Origin: Rheinheimera sp. SA_1
GTDB taxonomy: Bacteria; Pseudomonadota; Gammaproteobacteria; Enterobacterales; Alteromonadaceae
DNA: 64,000 nt
Direction of reading: 5' to 3'
NCBI RefSeq assembly: GCF_001669775.1
Contig: NZ_LXWK01000011.1
Location: forward strand, 434,001-498,000
Made by a program: the position numbers and the translations under genes. Below, in pieces: positions 1-8,784 of the stretch. The notes under the pieces are model-generated. The model did no database searches. It saw only the letters and a program-made list of their open reading frames with translations, and had not been told where the DNA came from. The stretch's first letter is position 1. Every line of letters starts with the position of its first letter.

Positions 1-560
1 TTAATCCGGCCAATATCGGCTTTTTCAATCTCAGAAATAGCGTCCTGAATGTCATTCGCCCGCGTGATCCGCGTCAACAATTCAGGCCAAAGTGCTGCAC
101 CTTCCGCCACCACTTGATCCCGCTCCAGCAGTTTTTGCGGGAAGCCGAAGAAATGACCCCATTCGCGGCGCTCAATCACTGTGGCATCTTGCGGCTGTTG
201 CCAGTTGGCTAAATCGCGGTCCAGGAACCATGCGAAATCACGGCCATACATATCGCGGTTCGCGACTTTCAGTAAATGCCGCGGATAAACCAGCTGCCCG
301 GCATCCAGCGTCACACCAGAGTCTTTTAACACCGCGGCGCTGACTTCTTCAGTCCGGACTAATTCAGCCAGCAGCAGTTTTTCACTGCCATCCAGCTGTT
401 TCGCTTGCACCGTCTGTAAATTGCCAGGCCAGAAGTGACTGCCACCCTGCACCAGAATAAGTCCCAATACCCCAATCACCATCACCAAACATAAGGCGAT
501 CGCACCGGCGTTTAACCAAATCCACGGAGTTCCCGTTTTGAACCAAGCTCTCATCGTCAT
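1..560 (-). CDS. pstA: Phosphate ABC transporter permease PstA, N-terminal part (cut by window edge)
   Basis: Open from an ATG at 560 to the window edge, about 186 residues. PstA pairs with PstC to form the inner-membrane channel of the high-affinity phosphate importer. After a short cytoplasmic start (MTMRAWFKTG) one membrane segment is visible at about residues 15-37, followed by a soluble periplasmic stretch containing FGFPQKLLERDQ. Such a long periplasmic insertion before the permease core is seen in the extended PstA proteins of marine gammaproteobacteria. It starts 9 bp after the pstC stop, so it is co-transcribed with pstC. The permease domain lies outside the window; identification rests on the membrane segment and the position directly after pstC. 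Confidence 0.8.
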   Translation of the reverse strand, partial: MTMRAWFKTGTPWIWLNAGAIALCLVMVIGVLGLILVQGGSHFWPGNLQTVQAKQLDGSEKLLLAELVRTEEVSAAVLKDSGVTLDAGQLVYPRHLLKVANRDMYGRDFAWFLDRDLANWQQPQDATVIERREWGHFFGFPQKLLERDQVVAEGAALWPELLTRITRANDIQDAISEIEKADIGRI

Positions 561-569
561 GACTCCAAC

Positions 570-2933
570 TTACAGATTGCTAAAGCGTTGACGTAAACGC
601 TGCCGTATCACTTCGGCTAATGTGTTAAAGACAAAGGTGAACACAAACAGCACCAGTGCCGCCAGGAACAACACGCGGAAGTGGGTACTGCCAACGGCAG
701 TTTCCGGTAATTCCACCGCGATGTTGGCAGATAAGGTCCGCATGCCTTCAAACAAGTTGAAGTTCACTACCGGGCTATTACCGGTCGCCATCAGCACGAT
801 CATCGTTTCACCCACAGCGCGACCAAAACCAACCATCACCGCCGCAAAAATACCAGGGCTTGCCGTTGGTAACACCACGCCCATCATGGTTTGCCACGGT
901 GTAGCACCGAGTGCCAGTGAACCTTGAGTTAAATGCCGTGGCACGTTAAAAATCGCGTCTTCGGCAATGGAGAAGATATTCGGGATCACCGCAAAACCCA
1001 TGGCGATGCCCACCACCAGCGCGTTACGCTGATCATAGGTAATACCATTATCAGTAAACCACTGACGCAGACTGCCATTAAAAAACTGGGTATCAATGAC
1101 CGGGCTTAAACTGACGCAGAGCCAGATAAACGCAATAATCACCGGCACCAGCAGTGCAACTTCCCAGCCAAGGCCGATGCGGTTACGCAAGCTTGCCGGC
1201 ACATAACGGTAACACCAGGCAGCAAGCAGCATCATCAGCGGTAACAGCAGCAGTATCGAAAACACCGCACTTAAGTAATTTTCGACAAAAGGCGCCAGCC
1301 ATAAACCGGCCAGGAAACCCAGAATAACAGTCGGCAACGCCGCCATAATTTCGATGGTCGGTTTAACCTTGCCACGTAACTTTGGCGTCATAAAATACGC
1401 GGTGTACAGTGCACTCATCACCGCCAACGGCGTCGCAAACAACATCGCAAACAACGCGGCTTTTAAAGTACCAAGCGCCAACGGCACCAGACTCATTTTC
1501 GCTTCAAATTCATCAGAACCAGACGACGCCTGCCAGATGTAGTCTTTTTCGCCACGGCCTTCGTACCAGACTTCGTTCCACATTGCTTTCCAAGACACAT
1601 CAGGATGAGCATTTTCCAACAGGAAATTGTGAGTCTGGCCTTTGGTATCCAGGATCAGAAACGAGTCGTTGATCGGGCTGATGGCAAGCCTGGCCGGCTG
1701 AATGTCAGCAGCCAGCGGTTCCAGCCATAAAGTGCGGGCTGAAGTGCCGTAATGAATGCCCAGATGGCCTGTGGCATCAATCGCCATAAAACCTTTGCGC
1801 GAATATTCAGGTTCGATCTGGGTAATCGCCGCCGGGTGCTGTTCAAAATCACGAATGTGCTTCAGATGGAAATTGTTGTGCTCATCACGCACTAAAAACC
1901 ACTGACTAAGCGCACCATCACTGCCACCGACAATCAACGACACTGAACCCACCAAAAATTCCAGCGCGGTAATTTGCTGACCTGGCGCAACGGCCGTCAC
2001 CGCTTCCACATAACGGGCTGCAGCTGGCTCGCTGATGTCATAATAATGGATTTTGTTATCCATATCGGCGACAAACAGGTTTTTCAGCGTGGTATCAACC
2101 AGCATTTTACGCACGGTTTTTGGCGCTTCCGGCAGTTGATAGTCGGTCCGCACCAGGGTTGTTTCGTCGCTAAGGAAGTCGGTTTTTGCTTCAAACAGGT
2201 TATACGACAAGCGTCCATCGGCGGTAAACGCAGTAATTGCGGTACCGGAAGGGCCTTCCTGCACTGCCAGACTTAAGATCGGTTGTTGCTGTGGGTCGAG
2301 CTGGATTGGCGTTTCGCCAAGCGGATACGTCACCACTGGCACAATTTTCCGCTTATCGTTCGGGTAACTTAAGTTGTATTCATGCTTAGCCACCAGCACC
2401 TGGCCGTTGCTCAGACCAAAAGCAATCAGACCAGAACGAGGCTCACCGCGGGCGAAGCTGCTGATGGTGGCATCTGCCGGTAATGCTAGCTGTACTTTTT
2501 GCTGCGCGGTACCGCTTTTCGCATCAAAAAATTGCAATAGACCACCAGCATCAGCTACCAGCCCCACTTCACCATACCGTTCCAGATTACTGAACAGCGG
2601 TTGCGGGCTGGCACTTGGATAACTGTGTTGCTTCTCAACATCAGCCGATGAAAAAATCGGTCCGACTTCAGAAAACAAATAAATGAAGATAGTGGCAAAA
2701 GCCGCCACGACACTGATACCGGCAAAAGCGATACCATACTGTGACACTTTATCTTTAAAACTACGCCACTTGCGCAAGCGCGCCCTTTTCTCACCACTGG
2801 GCAGTAAGGATCGGGTCACCTGGGTTGGCTCGGGACTTACAGTACTGACGGGACTTACAGTACTGACGGTACTTACGGAGGTCTGTTGCATTGGTGCACA
2901 TCCACGACTGACTTTTCGGATGCTGCAAAGCAT
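570..2933 (-). CDS. pstC: Phosphate ABC transporter permease PstC, long form
   Basis: A 787-residue protein, more than twice the length of E. coli PstC (about 319). One membrane segment at about residues 66-88 is followed by a roughly 380-residue periplasmic domain. The permease core starts near residue 480 (LVPLALGTLKAAL) and carries the inner-membrane-component loop motif GRAVGETMIVLMATG near the C-terminus. Long PstC proteins of this kind are typical of Alteromonadales. Role: channel half of the PstSCAB importer. The start is uncertain: the first ATG (2933) has no clear ribosome site, and an ATG at 2891 (MQQTSVS) is an alternative. The N-terminus includes a Ser-Thr-Val-Pro repeat made by short DNA repeats. 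pstS lies upstream but is separated by a terminator. Confidence 0.93.
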   Translation of the reverse strand: MLCSIRKVSRGCAPMQQTSVSTVSTVSPVSTVSPEPTQVTRSLLPSGEKRARLRKWRSFKDKVSQYGIAFAGISVVAAFATIFIYLFSEVGPIFSSADVEKQHSYPSASPQPLFSNLERYGEVGLVADAGGLLQFFDAKSGTAQQKVQLALPADATISSFARGEPRSGLIAFGLSNGQVLVAKHEYNLSYPNDKRKIVPVVTYPLGETPIQLDPQQQPILSLAVQEGPSGTAITAFTADGRLSYNLFEAKTDFLSDETTLVRTDYQLPEAPKTVRKMLVDTTLKNLFVADMDNKIHYYDISEPAAARYVEAVTAVAPGQQITALEFLVGSVSLIVGGSDGALSQWFLVRDEHNNFHLKHIRDFEQHPAAITQIEPEYSRKGFMAIDATGHLGIHYGTSARTLWLEPLAADIQPARLAISPINDSFLILDTKGQTHNFLLENAHPDVSWKAMWNEVWYEGRGEKDYIWQASSGSDEFEAKMSLVPLALGTLKAALFAMLFATPLAVMSALYTAYFMTPKLRGKVKPTIEIMAALPTVILGFLAGLWLAPFVENYLSAVFSILLLLPLMMLLAAWCYRYVPASLRNRIGLGWEVALLVPVIIAFIWLCVSLSPVIDTQFFNGSLRQWFTDNGITYDQRNALVVGIAMGFAVIPNIFSIAEDAIFNVPRHLTQGSLALGATPWQTMMGVVLPTASPGIFAAVMVGFGRAVGETMIVLMATGNSPVVNFNLFEGMRTLSANIAVELPETAVGSTHFRVLFLAALVLFVFTFVFNTLAEVIRQRLRQRFSNL
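2832..2880 (-). repeat. Short direct repeats in the pstC 5-prime end
   Basis: The unit ACTTACAGTACTGACGG recurs two to three times with small changes. In the pstC frame it encodes a low-complexity STVS/PVSTVSP run ahead of the first membrane segment. Such repeats can change in number by slippage. Confidence 0.7.
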
Positions 2934-3076
2934 AGTTGAGTTTTATTTCAGAAATATTACAAAGGATTTTTTTGTCACAATACGGTCATATTGAGGATGG
3001 CCGTTATCGTTGTTGGTCAGTCACAATGCTGAATAGTGCCGGGCCGCCTTTTTTTGAACTTAGCCGCAATAGCAAT

Positions 3077-3106
3077 AAAAAAGCACTGCTCGAAGGCAGT
3101 GCTTTT
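3077..3106 (-). terminator. Rho-independent terminator after pstS
   Basis: The 10-bp arms AAGCACTGCT and its near-complement AGGCAGTGCTT enclose a CGA loop and are flanked by A and T runs on both sides, so the hairpin could work in either direction. It lies 47 bp beyond the pstS stop and before pstC, which would let pstS be expressed more strongly than pstCA. Confidence 0.85.
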
Positions 3107-3152
3107 AAAAATCCGTCAACAGGCAACTGCTGACTTCAACATTAAAACAGCG

Positions 3153-4133
3153 TTATTTGATGCCGAGGTCCGCCAGTACTTTGGCTGCAACTTTGTTCGG
3201 AACCGGCACATAACCATCCCGTACCACGATTTCCTGGCCACGTTTTGACAACACCATTTTGATGAACTCACGCTCCATTGGCGCTAATTCTTTATTTGGG
3301 TGTTTGTTGATATAAACGTACAGGAAACGCGACAACGGGTAAGCGCCTGATAATGCATTATCAGCGTTCGCTTCAACAAATGCTTCACCTTCTTTTTTCG
3401 CCAGTGGCAACGCTCTTACGCCTGAAGTGATGTAGCCAATACCTGAGTAACCAATACCGTTGATGGATTCGCTGACGCCCTGCACCACTGAAGCAGAACC
3501 TGGTTGTTCGTTGATGCTGGCTTTAAAATCGCCGTTACATAACGCGTGTTCTTTAAAGTAACCATAAGTACCAGATACTGCGTTACGGCTGTATGTGGTG
3601 AAGTCACGGTTAGCCCAGGCACCGCTTAAACCCAGCTGGCCCCAGCGCGTGACATCTTCTTTATAACCACAACGACGGGTGGCAGAAAACACGGCATCAA
3701 CCTGAGCAATGGTTAAACCTTTTAACGGGTTGTCTTTATTGATATAAACCGCCAGTAAGTCGATCGCGACCGGCACTTTAGTTGGCTTGTAGCCATATTT
3801 TGCTTCAAATTCCTGCACTTCTGAAGGCTTCATCGCGCGGCTCATTGGGCCGAAATTTGAAGTGCCTTCAGTGAGTGCTGTAGGCGCTGTCGAAGAACCG
3901 GCACCCTGGATCTGGATATTCACGTTTGGATACACTTTGCGGTAATCTTCAGCCCACAAGGTCATCAGGTTATTTAAAGTGTCAGAACCGATGCTGGAGA
4001 TATTGCCTGAAACACCGCTGGCTTTCTGATAGTCAGGCAGCGCCGGATCGACCTTGGCAGGTGCGGCAGTGGTGCTGAACGACAAAGTCGCAGCAACCAA
4101 AGTTGCGGTAGTTAACAGAGTAAAATTTTTCAC
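3153..4133 (-). CDS. pstS: Periplasmic phosphate-binding protein PstS
   Basis: A 326-residue protein with a clear Sec signal peptide ([20 protein letters not shown], cleaved near TTAAPA). The mature part begins with the phosphate-binding loop region [11 protein letters not shown] and continues with [15 protein letters not shown], the Gly/Ser-rich loop that contacts phosphate in PstS-type proteins, then [12 protein letters not shown]. It captures phosphate in the periplasm and delivers it to PstC/PstA. A Pho box stands about 67 bp upstream of the start and a terminator follows the gene. Length and motifs fit the PstS/SphX family with no gaps. Confidence 0.96.
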   Translation of the reverse strand: MKNFTLLTTATLVAATLSFSTTAAPAKVDPALPDYQKASGVSGNISSIGSDTLNNLMTLWAEDYRKVYPNVNIQIQGAGSSTAPTALTEGTSNFGPMSRAMKPSEVQEFEAKYGYKPTKVPVAIDLLAVYINKDNPLKGLTIAQVDAVFSATRRCGYKEDVTRWGQLGLSGAWANRDFTTYSRNAVSGTYGYFKEHALCNGDFKASINEQPGSASVVQGVSESINGIGYSGIGYITSGVRALPLAKKEGEAFVEANADNALSGAYPLSRFLYVYINKHPNKELAPMEREFIKMVLSKRGQEIVVRDGYVPVPNKVAAKVLADLGIK

Positions 4134-4200
4134 TGTGCAGTCCTCTTGTGGCTGAGTCAGGCGATTGCCTGTTTAATTCATCGCCATCATAAGAAGGTAA

Positions 4201-4218
4201 TATGACAATATTATGACG
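4201..4218 (-). promoter_or_regulatory. Pho box upstream of pstS
   Basis: Read on the minus strand the site is CGTCATAATATTGTCATA, two direct TGTCAT-like heptamers separated by four AT-rich bases, close to the PhoB consensus CTGTCATAWAWCTGTCAY. It points toward pstS and lies about 67 bp before its ATG. The rest of the gap between pstS and the divergent ACT-domain gene (4134-4437) shows no gene. Confidence 0.85.
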
Positions 4219-4437
4219 TCACGCAAATTTGTGCTGGCAATCTAAGCGTCTGCATATTGTATTTTTGAAGTGAAGGTCTATAGTTTCTGCTGGTTTTGCC
4301 AAAGTAGGTAAAACCTTTGCGACCAACGCCGGGTCAGCGACTGGACATACCAGCGTTGAGCGGTTACAACTATCGTTAATAGATCAGACAATAATAAAAT
4401 TTGTTTTTGTAGTACAAATGAAAAAAGGAATTGCGCT

Positions 4438-4944
4438 ATGAAGCAGTTAGTTCTGACACTGATTGGGAAAGATAAAGCCGGTTTAGTGGAGCAATTAGCC
4501 ACTATAATCAGCAGCCATCAAGGCAACTGGACCGCCAGTAATTTGAGTCACTTAGCCGGTTTTTTTGCCGGTATTTTACAAGTCGAAGTTGCAGCCGAAC
4601 ATGCGGCTGAATTGTCAAAAGCATTGGAGTCGATGCCGGGGCTGGATATCAAAATCCACGAAGGTATCACTTCCCAAGTCAACGAACATAAGCTGTTGAA
4701 ATTTGTGATCACAGGCAACGACCGTCCGGGCATCGTACGTGAACTGTCATCAGTGATTAAACACAAAGGCACCAACATTGTGCACTTTGAAAGTTCGAAA
4801 CAAAGTGCGCCAAATTGGGGTGTGCCATTGTTTAATGCCATCGCCACAGTGGAATTGCCAGATGGTCTGGATAAAGACGAAGTCATCCGCGCTTTGGAAG
4901 ATATCGCCTCCGACGTGATGGTTGACGTAGAAAATCTGCATTAA
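4438..4944 (+). CDS. Tandem ACT-domain protein, GcvR-like
   Basis: A 168-residue soluble protein made of two ACT modules, about residues 3-80 (LTLIGKDKAGLVEQLATII) and 90-165 (FVITGNDRPGIVRELSSVI). Each opens with the glycine-rich ligand-binding turn typical of amino-acid-sensing ACT domains. The arrangement and length match the glycine cleavage system repressor GcvR, which modulates GcvA by protein contact, and its relatives. No gcv genes are present here, so the partner is unknown. An AAGGAATTG ribosome site precedes the ATG. It is divergent from pstS and upstream of ppk, with no direct sign of a link to phosphate. Confidence 0.85.
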   Translation: MKQLVLTLIGKDKAGLVEQLATIISSHQGNWTASNLSHLAGFFAGILQVEVAAEHAAELSKALESMPGLDIKIHEGITSQVNEHKLLKFVITGNDRPGIVRELSSVIKHKGTNIVHFESSKQSAPNWGVPLFNAIATVELPDGLDKDEVIRALEDIASDVMVDVENLH

Positions 4945-4996
4945 GTGATCTGCCGCGCAGACAAGATAGCCGGCAACGGCTATCTTGTTCATAAAT

Positions 4997-5015
4997 CTTT
5001 CATCAAATTGCCATA
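4997..5015 (+). promoter_or_regulatory. Probable Pho box upstream of ppk
   Basis: CTTTCATCAAATTGCCATA has the two-heptamer, 11-bp-period layout of PhoB sites, with mismatches in each half (CTTTCAT and TTGCCAT). It lies 38 bp before the ppk ATG, in the orientation of the gene. Polyphosphate kinase is a known Pho regulon member in several proteobacteria, which supports the call. Confidence 0.6.
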
Positions 5016-5052
5016 GAGTAAACCTTCATCGAAAAAAATCCTTGGTTTGTCT

Positions 5053-7170
5053 ATGAATGCACAACTACCGATAGTGAACGAATTGCATTATTTTCCTAAA
5101 GAACTGAGTTGGTTAGCTTTTAACGAGCGGGTATTACAGGAAGCCGCTGATGAGCGCAATCCGTTGATTGAACGCCTGCGGTTTCTCGGTATTTATTCCA
5201 ACAATATGGATGAGTTTTATCGGGTACGGGTGGCTGATGTGAAGCGACGTATCCTGTTGAAAAAATACCATTCTGAAGAAGAAGACGCCGAAGAGCTGAT
5301 GTTAAAAATTCAGCGTAACGTGCTGAAGTTAGGTGATAAATTCAATGGTATCTACCTGGAGTTATTGCTGGAGCTGCGCAAGCACAACATTGAGTTTATC
5401 GACCATCACAAACTCAATGAATCACAGTCGGCCTGGGTTCGCACTTATTTCCGCGAGCGGGTGCTGCGGCATATCTCGCCGATTTTATTATCCAATGAAG
5501 ATCTGCATTTATCCAAACGTCTCGAAGACAACGCCACTTACCTGATGGTAGAAATGACCGGTACCAACAAAGCCGAATATGCCATTGTGCAGGTACCAAC
5601 CGATGAAGTGTCGCGGTTTATCGAACTGCCGCTGTATTTAAATAAAACCAAAAAACGCGGCCGTTATCGCCATCAGTTTATGATGCTGGATGATTTAATC
5701 ATTCATTGTCTGCACGACTTGTTCCGCGGTTTTTTTGAATTTTGCGATATTCAGGCTTTTTCGCTGAAACTGACCAAAGACGCCGAATATAACTTAAGCG
5801 ACACTTTAGATCAGAGCTTACTCGACAAAATGTCCAAAGGTATCCGCCAGCGGCTGGAATCAGAACCGGTGCGGCTGGTGTACGACGCAACGATGCCCGA
5901 ACATATGCTGAAAATTCTGAAAAAACAGCTGGGCGCCAGTTCGCTGGATTCGCTCATTCCAGGCAGCCGTTACCGCAATTTTAAAGACTTTATCAGTTTC
6001 CCGAATATCGGCCACGCCAGCCTGGAATACCCGCCGCTGCCGCCGCTGCCAAGCCCGGATTTTGAGCAACATACCACCACTTTTGATGCCATTCGCAGCA
6101 ACGACGTGCTGCTGCACTACCCTTACCACAACTTTACCTATTTCACTGAATGGGTGCGGCAGGCGTCATTTGACCCGAAAGTCAGCTCAATCAAAATGAC
6201 CATGTATCGCGTCGCGAAAAACTCGCGGGTGATCCAGTCGTTGCTGGATGCAGTGCGCAACGGCAAAAAAGTCACAGTGGTGGTCGAGCTAAAAGCACGC
6301 TTTGACGAAGAAAATAACATTCACTGGGCGAGGAGGATGACCCAGGCCGGCATTCAGGTGGTATTTGGCCTGACCACATTAAAAATTCACTCGAAATTGT
6401 GCCTGATCTCCCGTCAGGAAAAAGGCAAAGCGGTGAAATACGCCCATATCGGTACCGGTAATTTTAACGAAAAAACCGCGCGTATTTATACCGATATGAG
6501 TTTGTTCACTTGTCACGATGAAATTTGTGATGAAGTGGATCAGGTGTTCGAGTTTATTGAATACAGCTACAAACCATTTAAATTTAACCACTTAATCGTG
6601 TCCCCAACCTGGAGTCGTGCCAAGTTAACCGCGCTTATCCAGCGGGAAATGGATTTTGCCACCAGCGGCCGCAAAGCTGAAATCTTACTTAAAATCAACA
6701 ACCTGGTTGATAACGAAATTGTTGATTTGCTGTACAGGGCTAGCCAGGCCGGGGTGAAAATCCGGATTATCGTGCGTGGCATGTGTTCGCTTATTCCGGG
6801 TGTAGCGGGTAAAAGTAAGAATATTCAAGTGATTAGCGTGCTCGACCGTTATCTGGAACACGCTCGCGTGTATCAGTTCCTAAACGGTGGCGACATCGAC
6901 TTGTACTTATCTTCCGCCGACTGGATGACCCGCAATATTGATCAGCGGGTTGAAGTGGGCGTGCCGATTTACGATGCCAAAATCAAACAGCAAATTATGA
7001 CAGTGCTGGATTTGCAATGGCACGATAACGTGAAAGCCCGTATCATTGACGCTCAGCAGCAAAATCACTACGTGAAACGTGGTAACAAAAAGAATATCCG
7101 CTCGCAGCAGGCCATCTATGATTATCTGGCCAGCCAGCATTTTGGTCCGACAATTCAGGCAGAACAATGA
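5053..7170 (+). CDS. ppk1: Polyphosphate kinase 1
   Basis: About 705 residues, the usual PPK1 size. It transfers the terminal phosphate of ATP to growing polyphosphate chains. The N-domain opens with YFPKELSWLAFNERVLQEA and NNMDEFYRVRVADV. The two phospholipase-D-like catalytic domains follow: the phosphohistidine motif appears as LKIHSKLCLI, and the second histidine region as DRYLEHARVYQF with YLSSADWMTRNIDQR. A TTG at 5047 could extend the protein by two residues; the ATG at 5053 is preferred although no strong ribosome site is visible. Its stop overlaps the ppx start by 4 bp (ATGA), so the two are translationally coupled. A candidate Pho box lies upstream. Confidence 0.96.
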   Translation: MNAQLPIVNELHYFPKELSWLAFNERVLQEAADERNPLIERLRFLGIYSNNMDEFYRVRVADVKRRILLKKYHSEEEDAEELMLKIQRNVLKLGDKFNGIYLELLLELRKHNIEFIDHHKLNESQSAWVRTYFRERVLRHISPILLSNEDLHLSKRLEDNATYLMVEMTGTNKAEYAIVQVPTDEVSRFIELPLYLNKTKKRGRYRHQFMMLDDLIIHCLHDLFRGFFEFCDIQAFSLKLTKDAEYNLSDTLDQSLLDKMSKGIRQRLESEPVRLVYDATMPEHMLKILKKQLGASSLDSLIPGSRYRNFKDFISFPNIGHASLEYPPLPPLPSPDFEQHTTTFDAIRSNDVLLHYPYHNFTYFTEWVRQASFDPKVSSIKMTMYRVAKNSRVIQSLLDAVRNGKKVTVVVELKARFDEENNIHWARRMTQAGIQVVFGLTTLKIHSKLCLISRQEKGKAVKYAHIGTGNFNEKTARIYTDMSLFTCHDEICDEVDQVFEFIEYSYKPFKFNHLIVSPTWSRAKLTALIQREMDFATSGRKAEILLKINNLVDNEIVDLLYRASQAGVKIRIIVRGMCSLIPGVAGKSKNIQVISVLDRYLEHARVYQFLNGGDIDLYLSSADWMTRNIDQRVEVGVPIYDAKIKQQIMTVLDLQWHDNVKARIIDAQQQNHYVKRGNKKNIRSQQAIYDYLASQHFGPTIQAEQ

Positions 7171-8717
7171 CCCATTTAACTCCCATTGCAGGCTCGGCCG
7201 ACGCAATCTCGGCCGCAGAACTGATTGCGGCCGTCGATTTAGGCTCTAACAGTTTCCACCTGGTGATCGCCAGAATTGTGGATGGCGCCTTGCAGTTGTT
7301 ACATCGGGAAAAACAAAAAGTACAGTTAGCGGACGGCCTCGACGATCAGCAAATGTTAAGCGACGAAGCAATGGCACGTGGCCTGAACGTATTGGCGCAA
7401 TTTGCCGATACGCTCAAAGGTGTGCCGCCTTCAGCAGTGCGGGTAATAGCCACTTACACCTTACGCCGGGCGAAAAATGCCAACAGCTTTTTGCATAAAG
7501 CCAAAACCGTTTTTCCATTTCCGATTGAAGTCATTTCCGGCCAGGAAGAGGCGCGTTTTATTTATCAGGGTGTGGCGCATTTTGAGCATTATGCCGATCA
7601 ACGGCTGGTGATGGATATTGGTGGTGGCAGTACCGAATTTGCTATCGGCATCGACTTTCAGCCATTGAAATTAGCCAGCCGGAATATGGGTTGCGTTAGT
7701 TACGCCAAGCAGTTTTTTGCCCGCGGTAAAATCAGCGACAAACGCTTTGAGCGTGCGGTATTACAGGCCGAACAGGAACTGGAAAATATCGTCAATGCGT
7801 ATCGCAGTACTGGCTGGCAACAGGCGGTCGGCACTTCGGGTACCATTAAAACCATCAAAGATATTGTCACCGGTTTTGGCTGGCATCCACACTGTATCGA
7901 GCTGGAACACTTATTAAAAATCAAAGAATTGGTACTTGCAGTTGAGAGCTGTGAACTGCTTGATTTACCTGGTCTGACCGACGATCGTAAGCTGTTATTG
8001 GCACCCGGTTTAGCCATTTTGTTGGCGGCCTTTCAAATGCTTGGCATCGAACAAATGGTGTATGTCGATGCTGCACTGCGCGAAGGTGTACTGTATGAAA
8101 TGAGCGACCGGCTGCAGCATCAGGATATTAAAAGCCATACCATCCAGAGTCTGGTGAAACGTTATGCCGTTGATGTCGCTCAGGCAAAACGGGTGCAGAC
8201 CACGGCACTGGAGATTTTTTCTCAGGTGAAAGAGCGCTGGCAACTCGACGACAACTGGCAGCAGTTATTATCCTTTGCTGCAGCTGTGTTTGAAATTGGT
8301 CTGCAAATTAATTCATCCAGCGTGCAAAGACACAGTGCCTATATTCTCTATAACGCCAACCTGCCGGGGTTTAATCAGGAGCAACAACAACTGCTTGGCT
8401 GCCTGGTGCGCTTTCACCGTCGGAAAATTAAACCGGAAGACTTCCCGGATTTTTACCTCTATTCCGCTCAGGACCTGTGTTACGCGCTGGTGATTTTCAG
8501 GCTGGCCATTCTACTCAATCAAAAACGCCGCGACGACATGCTGCCGCAACTGCAACTGACCGCCAGCGATCATGCCTTACAGTTAGAATTACCTGAAAAC
8601 TGGACCGAACAACAAACCGTATTGGTAGCCGACCTCATCACCGAACAACAGTTTCTGAAACGAATTGATTTCACTCTGGAATGCCCTGGTGTACCAAAGG
8701 ATGTCATCGAAGATTAA
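7167..8717 (+). CDS. ppx: Exopolyphosphatase (Ppx/GppA family)
   Basis: A 516-residue protein of the actin/HSP70-like Ppx/GppA superfamily. The phosphate-1 motif is VDLGSNSFHLVIARI (about residues 24-38) and the phosphate-2 motif is DIGGGSTEFAIG (about 150). A C-terminal HD-like helical region follows, as in the long exopolyphosphatases. It releases phosphate from the ends of polyphosphate and may also act on pppGpp. The 4-bp overlap with ppk1 places synthesis and breakdown of the same polymer in one operon. Length is close to E. coli Ppx (513). Confidence 0.94.
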   Translation: MTHLTPIAGSADAISAAELIAAVDLGSNSFHLVIARIVDGALQLLHREKQKVQLADGLDDQQMLSDEAMARGLNVLAQFADTLKGVPPSAVRVIATYTLRRAKNANSFLHKAKTVFPFPIEVISGQEEARFIYQGVAHFEHYADQRLVMDIGGGSTEFAIGIDFQPLKLASRNMGCVSYAKQFFARGKISDKRFERAVLQAEQELENIVNAYRSTGWQQAVGTSGTIKTIKDIVTGFGWHPHCIELEHLLKIKELVLAVESCELLDLPGLTDDRKLLLAPGLAILLAAFQMLGIEQMVYVDAALREGVLYEMSDRLQHQDIKSHTIQSLVKRYAVDVAQAKRVQTTALEIFSQVKERWQLDDNWQQLLSFAAAVFEIGLQINSSSVQRHSAYILYNANLPGFNQEQQQLLGCLVRFHRRKIKPEDFPDFYLYSAQDLCYALVIFRLAILLNQKRRDDMLPQLQLTASDHALQLELPENWTEQQTVLVADLITEQQFLKRIDFTLECPGVPKDVIED

Positions 8718-8784
8718 GCTGCGGTTGGCTTATGCTGTAAAATTAGTTACCTTGAATAGACCGTAGCCTATTTTGGGAACCAGC

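Noticed and set aside
2966-2990. Pho-box-like sequence TTGTCACAATACGGTCATA before pstC
   Set aside because: The spacing fits, but the direct repeats point away from pstC and one half is poor. Kept only as a possibility.
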